Assembly (NCBI GenBank): GCA_016789955.1
Contig: JAEUPB010000018.1
Coordinates: 124,001-188,000 of the forward strand
From: Rubrivivax sp.
GTDB lineage: Bacteria > Pseudomonadota > Gammaproteobacteria > Burkholderiales > Burkholderiaceae_C
Reading direction: 5' to 3'
DNA length: 64,000 bases
A model generated the notes under the pieces. That model was not told the origin of the DNA, ran no database searches, and saw only the letters and a program-made list of their open reading frames with translations. Position numbers and translations under genes: made by a program. Positions 25,617 to 34,970 of this stretch are shown one piece after another. Every line of letters starts with the position of its first letter. Within the stretch, counting starts at the first letter, position 1.

Positions 25617-26636
25617 TCAGACGCCGCGCGGGCGGCGCAGCGTCTTCGCGCGGTCGACGGCCTGCACCGTGACGGTCTGCGGCTGGCCGTCGCGCAGGAT
25701 GTCGATCACCACCGCGCGCTCGGCCGGCGGCGTCTTCCACAGCGTCTTCCACAGCGCCTCGAGCGTCTGCACGGGAACGCCGTCGATGCGCACGATGGTG
25801 TCGCCCGCCTCGAGGCCGGCCACGTCGGCCGGGCTGTCCTCGCTGATGCGCACCACCTTCACCACGTTGCCCTGGTCGATGCAGTTCACCCCCAGCCAGG
25901 CGCGGTGGCTCTGCTGCGACGAGCCGCGCGCCATCAGCTCGGGCAGGATCGGCGCCAGCAGGTCGATCGGCACGAACATGTTGCCGGCGGTGCGAGGAGC
26001 GTCCCGGCCCAGCGCATCGGTCACGAACAGCGAGCCGATGCCGACCAGCTCGCCGCGCTGGTTGAAGAGACCGGCGCCGCTGTGGTCGCGCCGCGGCGGC
26101 GACGTGAACAGCGCCCCGTCGATGTGGTACTCCCAGTAGCCCGAGAAGCCGCGGCGGGACAGCAGTCGCGCGGCGCTGATCGCGCCCCCGGCGCCACCGC
26201 TGGCCACCATCAGCAGGTCATCGGTGGCGACCTGCATGGCCTGCCCCATCGGCGCGGGGTCGAGCTTCAGCGGCACCAGCGCGCGCACGAGCCCGAAACC
26301 GCTGGCGAGGTCATACGCGATCACGCGGGCCGGCACGATGCGCGCATCGTCGGTGACGATCTGCACCTGCTCGGCCTCGAGGATCAGGTAGCCGATCGTC
26401 AGCACCAGGCCATCGTCGGAGATGACCACGCCGGACCCCTGCCGGGCCAGGCCGAGCGTGGAGGCCGAGCGCGCATCGTCGACGGCCTGCACGAGCACGC
26501 CGACGACGGCATCGCTGGCGCGCTGCAGCGCGCGGGTCATCGCATCGGAAGGCTCCGCCGGTGCCGCCGGCTGCGCGCAGGCGCCCGTGGCGACGAATCC
26601 GATCGCCGCGATCCAGCGGCTCGCCCAGCGCAGCAT
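25617..26636 (-). CDS. HtrA/S1C-like protein with PDZ domain, catalytic residues degenerate
   Basis: This 339-residue envelope protein has a signal peptide ending near ATGACAQ, possibly a weak lipobox. The trypsin-like domain (~40-235) keeps GSGVVISDDG. Where active HtrA has the histidine there is LTIGYLILEA, and where it has the TDLA aspartate there is ASGFGLV. The serine region is DHSGAGL rather than NSGGPL. A C-terminal PDZ domain (~245-335) is intact (SPADVAGLEAGDTIVRIDG). It is probably a non-proteolytic binding protein or adaptor. It follows the convergent epimerase gene by 12 bp. Confidence 0.82.
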   Translation of the reverse strand: MLRWASRWIAAIGFVATGACAQPAAPAEPSDAMTRALQRASDAVVGVLVQAVDDARSASTLGLARQGSGVVISDDGLVLTIGYLILEAEQVQIVTDDARIVPARVIAYDLASGFGLVRALVPLKLDPAPMGQAMQVATDDLLMVASGGAGGAISAARLLSRRGFSGYWEYHIDGALFTSPPRRDHSGAGLFNQRGELVGIGSLFVTDALGRDAPRTAGNMFVPIDLLAPILPELMARGSSQQSHRAWLGVNCIDQGNVVKVVRISEDSPADVAGLEAGDTIVRIDGVPVQTLEALWKTLWKTPPAERAVVIDILRDGQPQTVTVQAVDRAKTLRRPRGV

Positions 26637-26730
26637 CGACACTCCCGTGAGGTGGCTCCCGGGCGCCAGCATGCGACGCCGGCGCGGCAGGGTCAAGCGC
26701 GAAAGCCGGGGCCGCGTCGCGGCCAGGGAC

Positions 26731-27330
26731 TCAGCGGCGGCGGGGCCCGCGCGGCGGGAACGGCGGCTGGCCGCGCCAGTAGCGGATCATCAGGAAGCCG
26801 CCCACCATGCCGCCCAGGTGCGCGAAGTGCGCCACGCCGGAGAGTCCGGACACGCCGAGGAAGAGTTCGAGCGCACCGAACACGAGCACGAACGTGCGCG
26901 CCTTCATCGGGATCGGCGGAAACAGCGGCATGATCACCCGGTCCGGGAACAGCATGCCGTAGGCCAGCAGCAGCGCGAACAGCGCGCCCGAGGCACCGAC
27001 GGTGGGCACGCGCGAGCCGAACATCGCCGTGATCAGCAGCTGCGCGGCGGCCGCGGCCAGCACGCCGGCCAGCAGGAACTGCCAGTAGCGGCGCCGGCCC
27101 CACAGGCGTTCGAGCTCGGAGCCGAACATCCACAGGCCCAGCATGTTGAAGAACAGGTGCATCACGCCGCCGTGCAGGAAGGCGTAGGTCACTGCCTGCC
27201 AGGGCCAGAAGCGCCCGCTGCCCACCGGCCACAGCGCGAACCACGCCTCCAGCGGAACCAGGAACTGCACGCAGAACACCGCCGTGCAGGCGAGCATCAG
27301 GGCTTGGGTCAGGGGCGGGATCGGCGGCAT
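26731..27330 (-). CDS. Rhomboid-family intramembrane serine protease
   Basis: This 199-residue membrane protein has about six transmembrane helices. Family motifs are HGGVMHLFFNMLGLW (helix 2), the catalytic serine in TVGASGALFALL and the catalytic histidine in AHLGGMVGG. Length fits the compact bacterial six-helix form. The ATG at 27330 is just downstream of the tRNA-Leu on the same strand. The target is unknown; rhomboids cleave single-pass membrane proteins within the bilayer. Confidence 0.92.
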   Translation of the reverse strand: MPPIPPLTQALMLACTAVFCVQFLVPLEAWFALWPVGSGRFWPWQAVTYAFLHGGVMHLFFNMLGLWMFGSELERLWGRRRYWQFLLAGVLAAAAAQLLITAMFGSRVPTVGASGALFALLLAYGMLFPDRVIMPLFPPIPMKARTFVLVFGALELFLGVSGLSGVAHFAHLGGMVGGFLMIRYWRGQPPFPPRGPRRR

Positions 27331-27342
27331 GGACGAGGTGCT

Positions 27343-27427
27343 TGGTGCCCGGGGCCGGAATCGAACCGGCATGCCTTGCGGCGGGGGATTTTGAGTCCCC
27401 TGCGTCTACCGATTTCGCCACCCGGGC
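27343..27427 (-). tRNA. tRNA-Leu, anticodon CAA
   Basis: On the minus strand an 85-base cloverleaf starts at 27427 with acceptor GCCCGGG and ends with CCCGGGC-A-CCA. The anticodon stem GGGGA/TCCCC holds loop CTCAAAA, so the anticodon is CAA (reads UUG). The T arm contains GGTTCGATTCC, the D arm AAATCGGTAGACG, and there is a class II variable arm. The CCA end is encoded. Confidence 0.96.
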
Positions 27428-27511
27428 ATGGGTTGCTGCCGACGGCACGCATGGGCGCGGCATTATGCCTGCGGCGACAATGGCCTCTTTCCTCCGCAGA
27501 CCCGCCCGCCC

Positions 27512-28429
27512 ATGCCCGCTGCTGTACCCGCCTACAAGACCGTCGAGGACGTCATCGGCGCCACGCCGCTGGTGCGCCTGCAGCGCCTGCCCGGCGCGGA
27601 CATCGAGCGTCGCGGCAACGTGATCCTCGGCAAGCTCGAAGGCAACAACCCGGCCGGCTCTGTAAAGGACCGCCCGGCCATCAGCATGATCCGTCGCGCC
27701 GAGGAGCGGGGCGACATCAAGCCCGGCGACACGCTGATCGAGGCCACCTCGGGCAACACCGGCATCGCGCTGGCGATGGCTGCGGCGATCCGCGGCTATC
27801 GCATGGTGCTGATCATGCCGGAGGACCTCTCGATCGAGCGCGCGCAGACGATGAAGGCGTTCGGCGCCGAACTGATCCTCACGCCGCGCTCGGGCGGCAT
27901 GGAGCACGCGCGCGATCTCGCAGAGCAGATGGAGAAGGACGGCAAGGGCCGCGTGCTCGACCAGTTCGCCAACGCCGACAACCCGCGCATCCACTACGAG
28001 ACCACCGGCCCGGAGATCTGGAACGACACGAACGGCCGCGTGACGCACTTCGTCAGCGCGATGGGTACCACGGGCACCATCACCGGCGTATCCCGCTACC
28101 TGAAGGAACGCAAGCCGGTTGTGCGCATCGTCGGCGCGCAGCCCTCGGAAGGGTCGCGCATCCCCGGCATCCGCAAGTGGCCCGAGGCCTACCTGCCGAA
28201 GATCTACGACCCACGTACCGTGGACGAACTGGTGCTGGTGGCGCAGAGCGATGCCGAGCAGATGGCCCGCCGCTTGGCGCGCGAGGAAGGGCTCTTCGCC
28301 GGCATCTCCGCCGCGGGCGCCTGCTGGGTGGCGCTGCAGATCGCGCAGCAGGTGCAGGACGCGACCATCGTGTTCGTGGTCTGCGACCGCGGCGACCGCT
28401 ATCTGTCCACCGGCGTGTTCCCGGCCTGA
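27512..28429 (+). CDS. cysM: Cysteine synthase B (O-acetylserine sulfhydrylase)
   Basis: This 305-residue cytoplasmic PLP enzyme makes cysteine from O-acetylserine and sulfide or thiosulfate. It shows ATPLVRLQRLPG, the PLP lysine in NPAGSVKDRPA (near residue 52), the substrate loop EATSGNTGIALAM, the phosphate-binding AMGTTGTITGVSRYL and the C-terminal DRGDRYLSTGVF typical of CysM. The next gene starts 5 bp after its stop with GTG, so the two are probably one operon. Confidence 0.95.
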   Translation: MPAAVPAYKTVEDVIGATPLVRLQRLPGADIERRGNVILGKLEGNNPAGSVKDRPAISMIRRAEERGDIKPGDTLIEATSGNTGIALAMAAAIRGYRMVLIMPEDLSIERAQTMKAFGAELILTPRSGGMEHARDLAEQMEKDGKGRVLDQFANADNPRIHYETTGPEIWNDTNGRVTHFVSAMGTTGTITGVSRYLKERKPVVRIVGAQPSEGSRIPGIRKWPEAYLPKIYDPRTVDELVLVAQSDAEQMARRLAREEGLFAGISAAGACWVALQIAQQVQDATIVFVVCDRGDRYLSTGVFPA

Positions 28430-28434
28430 CGATC

Positions 28435-28974
28435 GTGCGCCACGAATACCGCTACTGCCCGAACTGCGCCACGCCGCTCGAGCTGCTGACGCAGGCCGAG
28501 GATGGCGGCGACAAGTCGCGGCTGCGCTGCCCGGCCTGCACCTGGACGCACTGGAACAACCCGACGCCGGTGCTGGCCGCGGTGGTCGAGTGCAGCGACC
28601 GCGAGGGCCGCATCCTGCTGGCGCGCAACGCCGCGTGGAGCGGCCGCATGTTCGCGCTGATCACCGGCTTCATGGAGGCCGGCGAGACACCGCAGGAGGG
28701 CGTGGCGCGGGAGGTGATCGAGGAAACCTCGCTCGAGATCGACGCGGTGTCGCTGATCGGCGTCTACGACTTCCAGCGCATGAACCAGGTCATCATCGCC
28801 TACCACGTGGTGGCGCACGGCGAGGTGCGGCTGTCGCCCGAACTGGCCGAGTACAAGCTCTACGCGCCGGCCGACGTGCGCTGCTGGCCGGCCGGCACGG
28901 GGTACGCCCTGGCGGACTTCCTGCGCAGTCGCGGCCACGAGCCGCAGTTCATCGAGTTGCCGCGCCGGGGCTGA
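28435..28974 (+). CDS. Nudix hydrolase with N-terminal zinc ribbon
   Basis: The 179-residue protein starts with GTG five bases after cysM. Residues ~7-40 carry a zinc ribbon (CPNC ... CPAC). The Nudix box runs GFMEAGETPQEGVAREVIEE, with the expected glutamates for Mg binding. This layout resembles NudC-type NADH pyrophosphatases but lacks their N-terminal extra domain, so substrate (NAD(H), ADP-sugar or another nucleotide) is open. Coupling to cysM is by position only. Confidence 0.88.
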   Translation: MRHEYRYCPNCATPLELLTQAEDGGDKSRLRCPACTWTHWNNPTPVLAAVVECSDREGRILLARNAAWSGRMFALITGFMEAGETPQEGVAREVIEETSLEIDAVSLIGVYDFQRMNQVIIAYHVVAHGEVRLSPELAEYKLYAPADVRCWPAGTGYALADFLRSRGHEPQFIELPRRG

Positions 28975-28984
28975 AACCTAGAAT
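28957..28984 (+). promoter_or_regulatory. Predicted sigma-70 promoter of the tusA-like gene
   Basis: TTGCCG (28957-28962), a 16-bp spacer and TAGAAT (28979-28984) form a good promoter overlapping the end of the Nudix gene. The expected start point is only about 3 bases before the ATG at 28994, so the mRNA would be nearly leaderless; no ribosome site is visible. Confidence 0.55.
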
Positions 28985-28993
28985 CGCGCGGCC

Positions 28994-29221
28994 ATGCAGA
29001 TCCACAAGGAACTCGACACCCGCGGCCTGAACTGCCCGCTGCCCATCCTGAAGGCGAAGAAGGCGCTCGCCGACATGGTCAGCGGCGAGGTGCTGAAGGT
29101 GGTGTCCACCGACCCGGGGTCGCTGCGCGACTTCCAGGCCTTCTCGCGCCAGACCGGCAACGAACTGCTCGAGCAGTCGCAAGGCGCCGGCGAGTTCGTG
29201 CACGTGCTCAAGCGCCGCTGA
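28994..29221 (+). CDS. TusA/SirA-family sulfur-carrier protein
   Basis: The 75-residue cytoplasmic protein has the family CPxP motif in LDTRGLNCPLPILKAKKAL; the cysteine (residue 14) would carry a persulfide. Length is normal. The family relays sulfur for tRNA thiolation, molybdenum cofactor or other sulfur transfer. It sits behind cysM and the Nudix gene, and a sulfur-metabolism link with cysM is plausible but only positional. Confidence 0.93.
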   Translation: MQIHKELDTRGLNCPLPILKAKKALADMVSGEVLKVVSTDPGSLRDFQAFSRQTGNELLEQSQGAGEFVHVLKRR

Positions 29222-29233
29222 GCGCCGCGGCGT

Positions 29234-30100
29234 TCAGAGGGTCAGAGTTTTCAGGTAGTTTCGGAAGCCCGGCCCGAGCGCCGGGTGCGCCAGCGCCAGT
29301 TCGACGTTGGCCTGAAGGAAGCCTTCCTTGCTGCCGCAGTCGTAGCGGCGGCCTTCGTAGCGGTAGGCGAACACCTTCTCGCGGCGCAGCAGTGATGCGA
29401 TGCCGTCGGTGAGTTGGATCTCGCCGCCCACTCCGCGCGGTTGCGTGGCGATCTCGTGGAACACGCCGGGCGTGAGCAGGTAGCGGCCGGCCACGCCGAG
29501 TCGCGACGGCGCGGCTTCGGGTGCGGGCTTCTCGACGATGCGGGCCACATCCACCAGGCGCGGATTGACCTCATGCCCGGCCACGATGCCATAGCGCCGC
29601 GTGTGCTCGGCGGGCACTTCCTGCACGGCCAGGATCGACGCCCGCCACTCGGCGAACTGCTCCACCATCTGCGCCAGGATGGGGCGTTCGCCCACCATCA
29701 GGTCGTCGGCCAGCAGCACGGCGAACGGTTCGTTGCCCACCAGCCGCTGACCGCACAGCACCGCGTGGCCCAGGCCCAGCGCCTGCGCCTGGCGGACGTA
29801 GATGCACTCCATGTCATCGGGCTTGACGCTGCGCACCACCGACAGCAACTCGTCCTTGCCAGCCTGCTCGAGCGCGACCTCGAGTTCGTAGGTCATGTCG
29901 AAGTGATCCTCGATCGGCCGCTTGTGGCGGCCGGTCACGAAGATCATTTCGCGCACGCCTGCGGCATATGCCTCTTCCACGGCGTACTGGATCAGCGGCT
30001 TGTCCACAACCGGCAGCATTTCCTTGGGCTGAGCCTTGGTGGCGGGTAGAAACCGCGTGCCCAGCCCCGCCACCGGAAAAATCGCCTTCTTGATGTACAT
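29234..30100 (-). CDS. galU: UTP-glucose-1-phosphate uridylyltransferase
   Basis: This 288-residue cytoplasmic enzyme makes UDP-glucose from UTP and glucose-1-phosphate for envelope polysaccharides. Landmarks are AGLGTRFLPATKAQPKEMLP near the N-terminus (nucleotide and Mg binding), the TGRHKRPIEDHFD block, and IVEKPAPEAAPS with GGEIQLTDGI. Length is standard. AGG lies close before the ATG at 30100. It is divergent from the dehydrogenase-like gene across 81 bp and convergent with tusA-like at 12 bp. Confidence 0.95.
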   Translation of the reverse strand: MYIKKAIFPVAGLGTRFLPATKAQPKEMLPVVDKPLIQYAVEEAYAAGVREMIFVTGRHKRPIEDHFDMTYELEVALEQAGKDELLSVVRSVKPDDMECIYVRQAQALGLGHAVLCGQRLVGNEPFAVLLADDLMVGERPILAQMVEQFAEWRASILAVQEVPAEHTRRYGIVAGHEVNPRLVDVARIVEKPAPEAAPSRLGVAGRYLLTPGVFHEIATQPRGVGGEIQLTDGIASLLRREKVFAYRYEGRRYDCGSKEGFLQANVELALAHPALGPGFRNYLKTLTL

Positions 30101-30181
30101 CCTGTTACCTAGAATGAATCGCTCGACCCATTGTCGGACGGTTCCGCGGCGGGTACGAAGGCAGTAGTCGCAGTTTCTGCA

Positions 30182-31150
30182 ATGGACGTCCTGATCGTCG
30201 AGCCGATCGATCCCGAGGTGCTGGAATGGCTGGCCGCGCGCCATGCCGTCCGCTATGCACCCGAGCTCGCCGACGATCCTCTGCAACTGCGACAGGCGCT
30301 CACCGGGGTGCAGGCCGTGGTGGTGCCGCCCGAGGTCGCGATGGACGCGTTCACGCTCAGCGGCGCACCGTCGCTGCGGGCCGTGGGACGCCTGTCCAGC
30401 GGCGCCGAGAACATCGACGTGGAAGCCTGCCTGCGCGCCGGCATCGAGGTGGTGCGGCCGCAGGATGCCAGCGCCGCGGCCGAGGCCGAGTTCGTCATCG
30501 GTGCGCTGCTGCAGCTGTTCCGCCGCGTGCCGGTGGTCGGCAGCGACGGGCTGCTGGTCGGGCGCGAGCTCGGTGCGGCCACCATCGGCCTCGTGGGCCT
30601 GACGGCCAGCGCCACGCCGCTGGTGCGGCTGCTGGAGTCTTTCGGCGCGCGCGTGCTCGGCTACGACCCCTCGCTGCACGCGAGCGACGCTCAGTGGCAG
30701 CGTGTCGGGCTCGAGCCCGTGGGCTTGCGCGAGCTGTTCGCGCAGAGCGACGGCGTCTGCGTGCTGCTGTCGTACTTCACGCGCTACCGGGGCCTGCTCG
30801 GCGCGCGCTATCTCGAGCTGAGTCGGCCCAACCAGGTGCTGGTGAACGTGGCGCCGTCCAGCCTCTTCGACGAGGAAGCGCTGGCCTGGGCGCTGGTGTC
30901 CGGGCGGCTGGCCGGCGCGTGGTTCGACAGCGTCGAGCCCGGCATGCTGGACCCCGGCCGCCCGCTGCACGATGTGATGACGCTGCAGGTCACGCCGCGC
31001 GTGGCCGGCACCACGCGCGAGTCGCGCATCCGCAGTGCGTGGACGGTGGCGCGGCGCATCGACCTGATCCTGCGCACGCCGCGCCACGCGGTCATGGAGA
31101 CGTCGCCAGGCGACCTCGCTGATCTCGCAGACGGTCCAGAGAGCGACTGA
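30182..31150 (+). CDS. D-isomer 2-hydroxyacid dehydrogenase-like protein with altered active site
   Basis: The 322-residue protein has the fold and motif order of D-2-hydroxyacid dehydrogenases. The catalytic arginine position (NTARG in active members) reads [14 protein letters not shown] near residue 221. The catalytic histidine (TPH) is TPRVAGTT near residue 271. The Rossmann loop is [12 protein letters not shown] instead of GxGxxG. All three changes suggest loss of normal activity. A TAGAAT -10-like box lies at 30110-30115. Its last 59 bases overlap the 3' end of valS on the other strand. Confidence 0.72.
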   Translation: MDVLIVEPIDPEVLEWLAARHAVRYAPELADDPLQLRQALTGVQAVVVPPEVAMDAFTLSGAPSLRAVGRLSSGAENIDVEACLRAGIEVVRPQDASAAAEAEFVIGALLQLFRRVPVVGSDGLLVGRELGAATIGLVGLTASATPLVRLLESFGARVLGYDPSLHASDAQWQRVGLEPVGLRELFAQSDGVCVLLSYFTRYRGLLGARYLELSRPNQVLVNVAPSSLFDEEALAWALVSGRLAGAWFDSVEPGMLDPGRPLHDVMTLQVTPRVAGTTRESRIRSAWTVARRIDLILRTPRHAVMETSPGDLADLADGPESD

Positions 31151-33989
31151 ACTCGGCGATGCGATCGCGTTCCTGCTGCACCACCGCGGCGGGTGCGCGT
31201 GCGACGAAGCTCTCGTTCTTCAGCTTGCCCTCGGCCTTGGCGATCTCGCCGGACAGGCGCGCGATCTCCTTGTCGAGGCGGGCCGTCTCGGCGGCGATGT
31301 CGATCTCGATGTGCAGCGCCAGCCGCGCGTCGCCCGAGACCATCACCGGCGCCTGGCGCGTGGCTGCCGCGAAGGCGGCCTCGTCGGGCAGGGCGCGCAC
31401 GTCCGACAGCCGCGCCAGCGCCTTCAGCACCGGCGCGGCGCTCTCGACGAACGCGGCGTCGCCCAGCGCCAGCAGCGGCACCCGCTCGCCGGGCGGCAGC
31501 TGCATCTCGCTGCGCAGTTGCCGGCACACGCCGACCACCGCCTTCAGCCGCGCCATCCAGGCATCGGCGGCCGGGTCGATCTTCTCCGGGTGGGCCTGCG
31601 GATACGGCGCGCTGGCGACCGTCTCGGCCGACTTGCGGCCGGCCGCGGGGGCCACGCGCTCCCACAGCTCGGCGGTGATGAACGGCGCCACCGGGTGCAG
31701 CAGCCGCAGCACGGCCTCCAGCGTGCCCAGCAGCGTGCGGCGCGTGGCGCGCTGCTCGGCCGGGCCGCCGGTGGTGAGCTGTACCTTGGCGATCTCCAGG
31801 TACCAGTCGCAGTACTCGTCCCAGACGAAGGCGTAGATCGCATTGGCGACGTTGTCGAGCCGGTAGTCGCCGAACCCCGCGGCCACGGCCGCCTCGACGC
31901 GCTGCAGCTCACCCGCGATCCAGCGGTCGGCCGCGGAGAAGCGCAGGTAGCCGTGGAAGGGCCCGGCCGGGGCGACGATGCGGCCTTCGGCATCCAGTGT
32001 CGGCGGTGCGCAGTCGGCCTTGGTGTGCTGCTCGAGCCCGCAGTCCTGGCCCTCGCAGTTCGCCAGCACGTAGCGGGTGGCGTTCCAGAGCTTGTTGCAG
32101 AAGTTCCGGTAGCCCTCGCAGCGCTTGGCGTCGAAGTTGATGTTGCGGCCCAGCGTCGCGTAGCTGGCCATCGTCAACCGCAGCGCGTCGGCGCCGTACG
32201 CGGGGATGCCGTCGGGGAATTCCTTCTGCGTCTCCTGGCGCACGCGCGGCGCGGTCTCCGGCTTGCGCAGGCCGGTCGAGCGCTTGTCCAGCAGCGGGCC
32301 GAGCGCGATGCCGTCGATCAGGTCGACCGGGTCGAGCACGTTGCCCTCGCTCTTGCTCATCTTCTTGCCCTGCGCGTCGCGCACGAGGCCGTGGATGTAG
32401 ACGTCGCGGAACGGCACCTGCCCGGTGAAGTGCGTCGTCATCATGATCATCCGGGCCACCCAGAAGAAGATGATGTCGAAGCCGGTGACCAGCACCGACG
32501 ACGGCAGGAACAGGTCCTGCTCGACGGTCTTGGCGGGCCAGCCGAGCGTGGAGAACGGCACCAGCGCCGACGAGTACCAGGTGTCGAGCACGTCCTCGTC
32601 GCGCGTCAGCGGCCCGGTGTAGCCGGCGGCCGCGGCGCGCTCGCGGGCTTCATCCTCGCTGCGTGCGACGAAGGTCTCGCCGCCGCTGCCGTACCAGGCC
32701 GGGATCTGGTGGCCCCACCAGAGCTGGCGGCTGATGCACCAGTCCTGGATGTTGTTCATCCAGTGGTTGTAGGTGCTGACCCACTGCTCGGGCACGAAGC
32801 GCACCTGCCCGCCCTGCACGGCGTCGATCGCCTTCTGCGCGATGCTGGTGCCGTCGCGCCCGGGCTTGCTCATCGCCACGAACCACTGCTGCGTGAGCAT
32901 CGGCTCGATGATCTGCCCGGTGCGGCCGCAGCGCGGCACCACGAGGCGGTGCTTCTTCGTCTCGACCAGCAGGCCCAGCGCGTCGAGGTCGGCGATGATG
33001 CGCTTGCGCGCCTCGAAGCGGTCCAGGCCCCGGTAGGCCGCTGGCGCGTTGTGGTTGATCGTGGCGTCCAGCGTCAGCACGACCAGGCTCTCCAGGCCGT
33101 GGCGCTGGCCGACCCCGAAGTCGTTGGTGTCGTGCGCCGGCGTGACCTTCACGACGCCGGTGCCGAACTCGCGGTCGACGTAGGCGTCGGCGATCACCGG
33201 GATCAGCCGGTCGGCCAGCGGCAGGCGCACCTTGCGGCCCACCAGCGCGCGGTAGCGCTCGTCGTCGGGGTGCACCATCACGGCCACGTCGCCGAGCATG
33301 GTCTCGGGGCGGGTGGTGGCCACCACCACCGAGTCGAGTCCGCCGGCGCCTTCGGTGCCGGGCCCATCCTCGAGCGGGTAGCGGATGTGCCAGAGGAAGC
33401 CGTCCTCCTCCTCGCTCTCCACCTCGAGGTCGGAGACGGCCGACTTCAGCACCGGGTCCCAGCTCACCAGCCGCTCGCCGCGGTAGATCAGGCCCTCGTC
33501 GTACAGCCGCACGAAGGTCTCGGTGACGATGGTCGACAGGCGCTCGTCCATCGTGAAGTACTCGCGCGACCAGTCCACGCTGTCGCCCATGCGGCGCATC
33601 TGCTGCGTGATCGTGGCGCCCGACGTGGCCTTCCAGTCCCACACCTGCGCGACGAAGTTCTTGCGGCCGAGCTGGTGGCGCGAGACGCCCGCTTCCTGCA
33701 GCTGGCGCTCGACGACGATCTGCGTGGCGATGCCGGCGTGGTCGGTGCCGGGCACCCACAGCGTGTTGAACCCGCGCATGCGGTGCCAGCGCGTCAGCGA
33801 GTCCATGATCGTCTGGTTGAACGCGTGCCCCATGTGCAGCGTGCCGGTGACGTTCGGCGGCGGCAGCTGGATCGAGAACGAGGGCCGGGCCGGGTCCAGC
33901 GTCGCGGCAAACGTGCCGGCCTGTTCCCACCGGGGCGTCCAGCGCGCCTCGACGGCCGCGGGTTCGAAGGACTTGGCGAGGTCGGTCAT
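31092..33989 (-). CDS. valS: Valine-tRNA ligase
   Basis: This 965-residue cytoplasmic enzyme charges tRNA-Val. It has the HIGH-type motif HMGH (residues 52-55) in [18 protein letters not shown], the editing domain with [13 protein letters not shown], the KMSKS motif in [14 protein letters not shown] (~residue 544), and a C-terminal coiled coil ([20 protein letters not shown]) typical of ValS. Length is standard. The 3' end overlaps the convergent dehydrogenase-like gene by 59 bp. Confidence 0.97.
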   Translation of the reverse strand: MTDLAKSFEPAAVEARWTPRWEQAGTFAATLDPARPSFSIQLPPPNVTGTLHMGHAFNQTIMDSLTRWHRMRGFNTLWVPGTDHAGIATQIVVERQLQEAGVSRHQLGRKNFVAQVWDWKATSGATITQQMRRMGDSVDWSREYFTMDERLSTIVTETFVRLYDEGLIYRGERLVSWDPVLKSAVSDLEVESEEEDGFLWHIRYPLEDGPGTEGAGGLDSVVVATTRPETMLGDVAVMVHPDDERYRALVGRKVRLPLADRLIPVIADAYVDREFGTGVVKVTPAHDTNDFGVGQRHGLESLVVLTLDATINHNAPAAYRGLDRFEARKRIIADLDALGLLVETKKHRLVVPRCGRTGQIIEPMLTQQWFVAMSKPGRDGTSIAQKAIDAVQGGQVRFVPEQWVSTYNHWMNNIQDWCISRQLWWGHQIPAWYGSGGETFVARSEDEARERAAAAGYTGPLTRDEDVLDTWYSSALVPFSTLGWPAKTVEQDLFLPSSVLVTGFDIIFFWVARMIMMTTHFTGQVPFRDVYIHGLVRDAQGKKMSKSEGNVLDPVDLIDGIALGPLLDKRSTGLRKPETAPRVRQETQKEFPDGIPAYGADALRLTMASYATLGRNINFDAKRCEGYRNFCNKLWNATRYVLANCEGQDCGLEQHTKADCAPPTLDAEGRIVAPAGPFHGYLRFSAADRWIAGELQRVEAAVAAGFGDYRLDNVANAIYAFVWDEYCDWYLEIAKVQLTTGGPAEQRATRRTLLGTLEAVLRLLHPVAPFITAELWERVAPAAGRKSAETVASAPYPQAHPEKIDPAADAWMARLKAVVGVCRQLRSEMQLPPGERVPLLALGDAAFVESAAPVLKALARLSDVRALPDEAAFAAATRQAPVMVSGDARLALHIEIDIAAETARLDKEIARLSGEIAKAEGKLKNESFVARAPAAVVQQERDRIAEFSRSLDRLRDQRGRLATSP

Positions 33990-34120
33990 GAGGCGGCGGA
34001 TTGTAGGGAGAACCCTCGGCGGGCTCGCTCGTCGCGCCGGCGTGGGGCCCCCGGGATTCAGGTGTGTATGAACGTGTGCGCCGCGACTCGCAAAGGGGGT
34101 TCTTGCCCTAACATATCCGC

Positions 34121-34933
34121 ATGTCCCGTGATCGTACGAATCCCTCGCGCCTCAGGCACATCGCGGCTGCGGCCGTGCTCTCGGTCACGGCCTGGTGCGG
34201 CGGCGCGCACGCCGACCCGGTGATCTGGGTCGACGACAACACCGGCCGTCTCGGCACCATCGACGTCGGCACGGGTGCGGTGACGATCGTCGGCTCGATG
34301 GGCGTGGTGATGTGGGACATCGCATTCGATCCGCTGGGCAACCTCTTCGGCACCAACGGCACCACGCTCTACCGGATCGACAAGTCGACTGCCGCCGCCA
34401 CGCCGGTGGGCAGCCTGGGTGCCACGATCACGTCGCTGGTGTTCAACCCCAGCGGTGCGCTGTACGGCTCGGGCAACAGCCTCTACTCGATCAATCCGGG
34501 CACGGGGGCGGCCACCTCGGTAGGGGGCGCCGCGTTCGGCTTCTCGGGTGACTTGTCGTTCGCGGGTGGTCAGTTGTACTTGTCGCACGGTCAAGGCCTG
34601 TCCCCGTACACGCTGTCGGTGCTCGATACGTCGACGGGGTTCCGCACGCCGGTCGGCAGCCTGGGGGTGGCCCAGGTCTACGGGCTGGCCAGCCCTGATC
34701 GGGCGGCGCTGTACAGCGTGGCCGGCACGACGGTGTACACGGTCAACGGAACGACCGGGGCCTCCACGATCGCGCTGGACTTCAGCGGGCGTGGCCTGTC
34801 GCAGATCAACGGGGCGGCGTTCGTCACCGAGGCCGCTCCGGTGCCCGTGCCTGAACCCGGCCGCGCGGTGCTGATGCTCGCCGGCCTGGGCGTCGTCGGG
34901 CTGCTGGCCCAGCGCAGGCTCAAGCGGCGCTGA
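34121..34933 (+). CDS. PEP-CTERM sorting-domain protein, repeat-rich exoprotein
   Basis: This 270-residue exported protein has an N-terminal signal peptide (cleavage after GGAHA, ~31). The body has repeated D/N-x-x-T-G-x blade-like units ([30 protein letters not shown]), suggestive of a beta-propeller-like fold. The PEP-CTERM tail follows: VPEPG, a hydrophobic helix ([13 protein letters not shown]) and RRLKRR. Such proteins are cut by an exosortase and sent to the surface or extracellular polysaccharide matrix. No exosortase gene is in the window. Function is unknown. Confidence 0.88.
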   Translation: MSRDRTNPSRLRHIAAAAVLSVTAWCGGAHADPVIWVDDNTGRLGTIDVGTGAVTIVGSMGVVMWDIAFDPLGNLFGTNGTTLYRIDKSTAAATPVGSLGATITSLVFNPSGALYGSGNSLYSINPGTGAATSVGGAAFGFSGDLSFAGGQLYLSHGQGLSPYTLSVLDTSTGFRTPVGSLGVAQVYGLASPDRAALYSVAGTTVYTVNGTTGASTIALDFSGRGLSQINGAAFVTEAAPVPVPEPGRAVLMLAGLGVVGLLAQRRLKRR

Positions 34934-34935
34934 GT

Positions 34936-34969
34936 ACCGCTGCGCGCCGCGCTCCGGCGGCGCTGCGGT
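34936..34969. terminator. Hairpin between convergent PEP-CTERM and guaC genes
   Basis: ACCGCTGCGC and GCGCTGCGGT form a 10-bp stem with one mismatch around a GC-rich loop. It sits between the two convergent stop codons (34933 and 34971), a likely place for a bidirectional terminator. No T-run follows. Confidence 0.4.
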
Positions 34970-34970
34970 C

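Noticed and set aside
27343-27427. tRNA-Leu as an attachment site for an integrated element
   Set aside because: No integrase, no direct repeat of the tRNA end and only conserved genes on both sides.
30101-30110. A GGTAAC on the minus strand just before galU
   Set aside because: It is a single half-site with no partner at 11 bp and no matching -10 spacing, so it does not fit the tandem operator.
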